A stretch of DNA of 7,609 bases from Methanosarcinaceae archaeon (GTDB lineage Archaea; Halobacteriota; Methanosarcinia; Methanosarcinales; Methanosarcinaceae). Location of the stretch: assembly GCA_030609665.1 (NCBI GenBank), contig JAUWBW010000089.1:1-7609 (forward strand), read 5' to 3'. Both the position numbers and the translations under genes were made by a program. The notes beneath the pieces are model-generated. The model searched no databases. It saw only the letters and a list, made by a program, of their open reading frames with translations, and had not been told where the DNA came from. Of the stretch, positions 5,171 through 7,609 are shown in pieces (positions within the stretch are counted from its first letter, which is position 1; every line of letters starts with the position of its first letter).

Positions 5171-5740
5171 TTACTCCTCCTTACTTTCAGTATCTACCAC
5201 AGATGATGCTATCTGTGCAGGTCTCTCCGGGTGAGATTCTTTTGAAAGCGGTGACACGCCATAATAATCAATTGCCATCTCATCCGTTTTAGTGATCAGA
5301 ATACTTGGCACAGTTGCTTTGCGGCCATTTACTGAAATGTGACCGTGTACAATGAACTGTCTTGCCTGACGTGGTGTTCTCGCAAGACCCAATCTGTGGA
5401 CTTGCGTCTGAAGCCTGCGCTCCAAAATTGCATCAGTCTGCAATGAAAGAATATCATCAATATTGGAATCTTCTTTGAGGAAACCATATCTTTTAAGTTT
5501 AGCAAGGATCTGGTCAGCCTCTGTTTTAGAGTGACCTGAAAGTTCTGCATCAGCAGATTCTGCCAAAAGTCTTCGGGCATCTGCACGATATCTTCGAAGC
5601 GTACTGTGTGATTTCCATAATTCCTTTTTGTTCCTAAGACCATACTTCTTAACCAGTTCAACCTCAGATGCCAATCTGGCAGCCTGCCAGGGGTGCTTTG
5701 GTGTATCATAGGCTTTCTTATTTTTACCAGGGTATCCCAT
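5171..5740 (-). CDS. rps4: 30S ribosomal protein S4 (uS4)
   Basis: A 189-residue archaeal S4. The N-terminal part (MGYPGKNKKAYDTPKHPWQA) is the archaeal/eukaryotic type without the zinc cysteines of many bacterial S4s. The S4 RNA-binding domain covers about residues 107-150 (RRLQTQVHRLGLARTPRQAR, then FIVHGHISVNGR). S4 starts assembly of the 30S body by binding the 16S five-way junction. Its start is set by AGGTGAT (5746-5752), five bases from the ATG. It lies 17 bases after rps13. The C terminus, DTESKEE, doubles as the ribosome binding site for rps11. Confidence 0.98.
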   Translation of the reverse strand: MGYPGKNKKAYDTPKHPWQAARLASEVELVKKYGLRNKKELWKSHSTLRRYRADARRLLAESADAELSGHSKTEADQILAKLKRYGFLKEDSNIDDILSLQTDAILERRLQTQVHRLGLARTPRQARQFIVHGHISVNGRKATVPSILITKTDEMAIDYYGVSPLSKESHPERPAQIASSVVDTESKEE

Positions 5741-5757
5741 ATTTCATCACCTGTTGA

Positions 5758-6207
5758 TTAACTCTTCTTCCTGCTTACACCAATAGTAGAACCACGTCTA
5801 CCGGTTGATTTTGTTCTCTGGCCTCTTACCTTTAAGCCACGCTCGTGTCTGATTCCACGGTATGCCCTGACCTTCTTGAGGTTGTTAATATCCTCTCTGA
5901 ACGTCATGATAATATCCTGACCCAAAAGGTGCTTACTGTCACCGGTCAGTGGATCATTTTGCCTGTTCAGCATCCATTCAGGAACGGTTTTTTCAAATGC
6001 ATCGACTGCGGAATCAAGTTTTGAGATATCGTCATCTGAGAGATATCCAATTGTTCCTTTAGGATCAATGCCTGTACTATCAATAATGATACGTGCAGTA
6101 CGCCTACCAACACCACGGATACCGGTCAGCGCATATTGCACCGGCTGGGCTCCCTGCAAGTCAGTATTCATAATACGAACTAAGTGTCTAATTTCTTCAT
6201 CTGCCAT
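5758..6207 (-). CDS. rps13: 30S ribosomal protein S13 (uS13)
   Basis: The 149-residue length is normal for archaeal S13. It has the helix-two-turn-helix region GIRGVGRRTARII (29-41) and the basic tail signature YRGIRHERGLKVRGQRTKS (116-134) ending in GRRG and SRKKS. It sits in the 30S head, bridges to the 50S subunit and contacts P-site tRNA. It is the first gene of the rps13-rps4-rps11-rpoD operon. The start is fixed by AAGGAGGT (6214-6221) six bases from the ATG. A hairpin stands directly before that site, and a promoter about 130 bases upstream gives a structured leader. Confidence 0.98.
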   Translation of the reverse strand: MADEEIRHLVRIMNTDLQGAQPVQYALTGIRGVGRRTARIIIDSTGIDPKGTIGYLSDDDISKLDSAVDAFEKTVPEWMLNRQNDPLTGDSKHLLGQDIIMTFREDINNLKKVRAYRGIRHERGLKVRGQRTKSTGRRGSTIGVSRKKS

Positions 6208-6213
6208 TAAATG

Positions 6214-6294
6214 ACCTCCTTAAGGATGCACTGCATCCCGTAGCCTCAAAACCACCGCATAAACGGGTGGCTCTGACACAGCCCATACAGGGCT
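6214..6294 (-). promoter_or_regulatory. Structured leader of the rps13 operon
   Basis: Three hairpins lie between promoter and start codon on the minus strand: AGCCC-TGTAT-GGGCT (6280-6294); CCACC/GGTGG around about nine bases (6252-6270); and GGATGCAGTGCATCC (6224-6238), 6-7 bp with a tiny loop. The last ends two bases before the Shine-Dalgarno site AAGGAGGT (6214-6221). Control by a ribosomal protein of the operon is possible but not shown. Confidence 0.45.
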
Positions 6295-6327
6295 TTGGCA
6301 TGTTACAATGTTAATGCAACTTCGCTG

Positions 6328-6349
6328 TATATACGGTTGTTCGTATATA
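6328..6349 (-). promoter_or_regulatory. Promoter dyad of the rps13 operon
   Basis: TATATACG and CGTATATA form a perfect 8-bp inverted repeat (6328-6335 and 6342-6349) around six bases, so it holds TATA-like sequence on both strands. Outer flanks AATGTTA and TAACATT are also mirrored. Start sites about 25 bases downstream would give a leader of roughly 100-115 bases. Confidence 0.5.
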
Positions 6350-6613
6350 ACATTAATCGTTGCAACTGTCGAAAAGTGCCATAGCGTCAAGATTGGCTTG
6401 TAACTTCGTAAATTCCGCTCTATTTTTTGACTAGAAAAGCTTAGCCTGCACCCCAGAATTGCTCCATGATCCAAATAAATGTTGTATATATACACTTTAT
6501 ATGTGACTGAACGCAAGACATTCATTCGCAAAATCAAGCAAGGTGATACAGGGAATACAGGGGGAGGTTTTAAGGCTGTGGAAAAGACATCTCTGTCTTC
6601 TGTGGCAGAATAC
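6350..6613. other. Gene-poor stretch between the ZPR1 gene and the rps13 promoter
   Basis: No convincing protein gene, tRNA or box C/D RNA is seen. The stretch holds a second TATA-rich site, ACATATAAAGTGTATATATAC on the minus strand (6484-6504), and a hairpin AAGACA-GAGA-TGTCTT with a GNRA-type loop (6584-6599). A plus-strand frame starting near 6479 or 6503 runs to 6715 over the 3' end of the ZPR1 gene; it has no recognisable domain and is not accepted. Confidence 0.4.
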
Positions 6614-6637
6614 AAAAAAATGGGAAATCTCATTCCC
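6614..6637 (-). terminator. Terminator of the sepF-ZPR1 operon
   Basis: On the minus strand the stem GGGAA/TTCCC (6633-6637 with 6622-6626), which overlaps the ZPR1 stop codon, is followed one base later by a T7 tract (6614-6620). A second hairpin with a T4 run lies at 6581-6599. Confidence 0.6.
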
Positions 6638-7271
6638 CAAGCGGCTGCACATTATCAGACGTATCAACAGTCATTTCAGATGAATCCACATCAAATATTA
6701 TCATGCCTGTCTTAAGGTCTTTTGATTCTTCCGCTGTCAGTGTTTTGGAAATAGCCTTGTCTGATATAATTGCACTGTTGCCAAGAGGGTCTTCGATAAT
6801 AACTGTGAGTTTCTGCTTACCCAACCTTGCATCGTTCATTTTTTTCAGTATATCCAGACTGAGCGCGTATTTTTCCTCGTCATCCTTGACCCATTTGGAT
6901 GCTGTTACTACAACATTTTGTATCCTGTCCAATACGCCTTCGATGTTTGTCACATAGGAATCTGATATCGTACCCGGTTCAACATCAATGCCAAGTTCCG
7001 GGATTCGTATTGTTCCTGAAGTTGAGCGAACAACTCTTGCATCGAGGTCTTCGATCGTCTCGATCGTCATTTCATAACGCACAGGTTCTCTCTGCGTCAG
7101 GATCATTGTGTCCGCAAACCTGAAACTGCAATCACAAAGCGCACTGATATACATCACTTCGCCAAAAAAAGGAATGTTGTCACTCTTCCAGTGAATGATC
7201 AAGTTCTCATGACACAGAGGACAGGTTGTGACAGTTTCGAAGTTTTGCACCGGATTCTGCTTAGTGGTCAA
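6630..7271 (-). CDS. Archaeal single-domain ZPR1 zinc-finger protein
   Basis: At 213 residues it matches the archaeal one-domain form of ZPR1 (eukaryotic ZPR1 has two). The zinc finger is C17-P-L-C20 then, after 25 residues, C46-D-C48. The second half is CxC rather than the usual CxxC. The following beta domain has the family features FRFADTMIL, RVVRSTSGTIRIPELGIDVEP and ISDSYVTNIEGVLDRI, and the C-terminal part ends in LTVIIEDPLGNSAI. Eukaryotic ZPR1 binds and helps fold elongation factor eEF1A; by analogy the archaeal form may assist aEF1A, which is inference. The start is probably TTG at 7269-7271, overlapping the sepF stop as TTGA, with GGTG about 7 bases upstream, so translation is likely coupled to sepF. 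Confidence 0.93.
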   Translation of the reverse strand: MTTKQNPVQNFETVTTCPLCHENLIIHWKSDNIPFFGEVMYISALCDCSFRFADTMILTQREPVRYEMTIETIEDLDARVVRSTSGTIRIPELGIDVEPGTISDSYVTNIEGVLDRIQNVVVTASKWVKDDEEKYALSLDILKKMNDARLGKQKLTVIIEDPLGNSAIISDKAISKTLTAEESKDLKTGMIIFDVDSSEMTVDTSDNVQPLGE

Positions 7272-7609
7272 TATCTGGCACCGATTATTTTTGATCTGTC
7301 GATCCTGATGCCGGATGGGGTCACCAGTACCTGATCGTCCTTGATCCCTGCAATATCGCCACGAACATCTGCAACAACGTCTTTGAGGTCTTTTAATGCA
7401 CGGTCAAGCAGAAGTTTGTCGGCTTTGATGTTCGATATATCGATCATCAGAATATTACCGTCATAAATCTCTTTTTTCAGACCGGGCAGTTCGTTAAGAT
7501 TTGTAAGTTCAGCAACCCTGATGTATGTCTCAGCAGGTTCTTCATCCATTATTTCTTCGTATTTACCAAGATCAAGTTCCGTATATTCATCAACGCTATT
7601 TGTAGGTCC
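7268..7609 (-). CDS. sepF: Archaeal cell division protein SepF, C-terminal 113 residues (cut by window edge)
   Basis: The frame is open to the right edge, so the ATG at 7547-7549 is internal. The upstream codons read GPTNSVDEYTELDLGKYEEI and continue directly into it. This acidic linker joins the N-terminal membrane-binding helix of SepF, outside the window, to the core. The core has the SepF fold: ETYIRVAELTN, GNILMIDISNIKADKLLLDR, a helix LKDLKDVVADVRG, and the C-terminal GIKDDQVLVTPSGIRI with the conserved glycines. In archaea with FtsZ, SepF is the membrane anchor of the Z-ring. It overlaps the ZPR1 gene by 4 bases. Confidence 0.92.
   Translation of the reverse strand, partial: GPTNSVDEYTELDLGKYEEIMDEEPAETYIRVAELTNLNELPGLKKEIYDGNILMIDISNIKADKLLLDRALKDLKDVVADVRGDIAGIKDDQVLVTPSGIRIDRSKIIGARY

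Noticed and set aside
6479..6715. A 78-codon plus-strand frame antisense to the end of the ZPR1 gene
   Set aside because: A TATA-like stretch precedes it, but there is no Shine-Dalgarno site and no domain, and it overlaps the well-supported ZPR1 coding end and its terminator. It may be transcribed, but coding is unsupported.
7268..7549. SepF as a complete 93-residue protein starting at ATG 7547-7549
   Set aside because: The frame continues upstream to the window edge with a sensible acidic linker and no stop, so this methionine is internal.

Overview
The window is archaeal and most likely from a methanogen of the Methanosarcinales. The right half carries the archaeal S13-S4-S11-RpoD gene order, Shine-Dalgarno sites of the GGAGGTGAT type, TATA-type promoters, a type II tRNA-Leu(GAG), an archaeal SepF and a single-domain ZPR1 protein. 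The RNA polymerase D subunit has two complete [4Fe-4S] ferredoxin motifs, a feature known from Methanosarcina and relatives. Genus and species cannot be fixed from this sequence alone.

Right part (about 3810-7609, all on the minus strand) is core genome. Reading right to left it holds sepF (cut by the window edge) overlapping the ZPR1 gene by 4 bases, then a hairpin plus T-tract terminator. Next come about 420 bases without a convincing gene, with the promoter and structured leader of the ribosomal operon, then rps13, rps4, rps11 and rpoD, tightly spaced. tRNA-Leu(GAG) with its own TATA box and T-rich terminator closes this part. In other euryarchaea this tRNA is normally followed by rpl18e-rpl13-rps9; here it is not.

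Left part (1-3810) is AT-richer accessory DNA. Next to the tRNA 3' end lies one plus-strand gene for an ATPase / winged-helix / PD-(D/E)XK-like fusion protein. Three 15-bp tandem repeats that also form a 19-bp perfect palindrome precede it. Directly beyond these, at 2005-2055, is a decayed copy of the 3' half of tRNA-Leu. It runs from the anticodon loop to the CCA end, in the same orientation and with no gaps against the intact tRNA. This is the footprint expected when an archaeal SSV-type integrase inserts DNA into a tRNA gene. The 1.8-kb ATPase module between the two copies is therefore proposed as a fossil or minimal tRNA-integrated element.

Further left are a YdjM-like membrane metal-hydrolase gene that is probably leaderless, a 26-codon candidate micro-gene with a strong Shine-Dalgarno site next to a large stem-loop, a possible gene remnant, and an AbiE-like toxin-antitoxin pair. 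In that pair a wHTH AbiEi-type antitoxin overlaps a nucleotidyltransferase toxin cut by the left edge, and the promoter carries palindromic operator candidates. The picture is a defence/mobile island that has grown at the tRNA-Leu site inside the ribosomal protein gene cluster.
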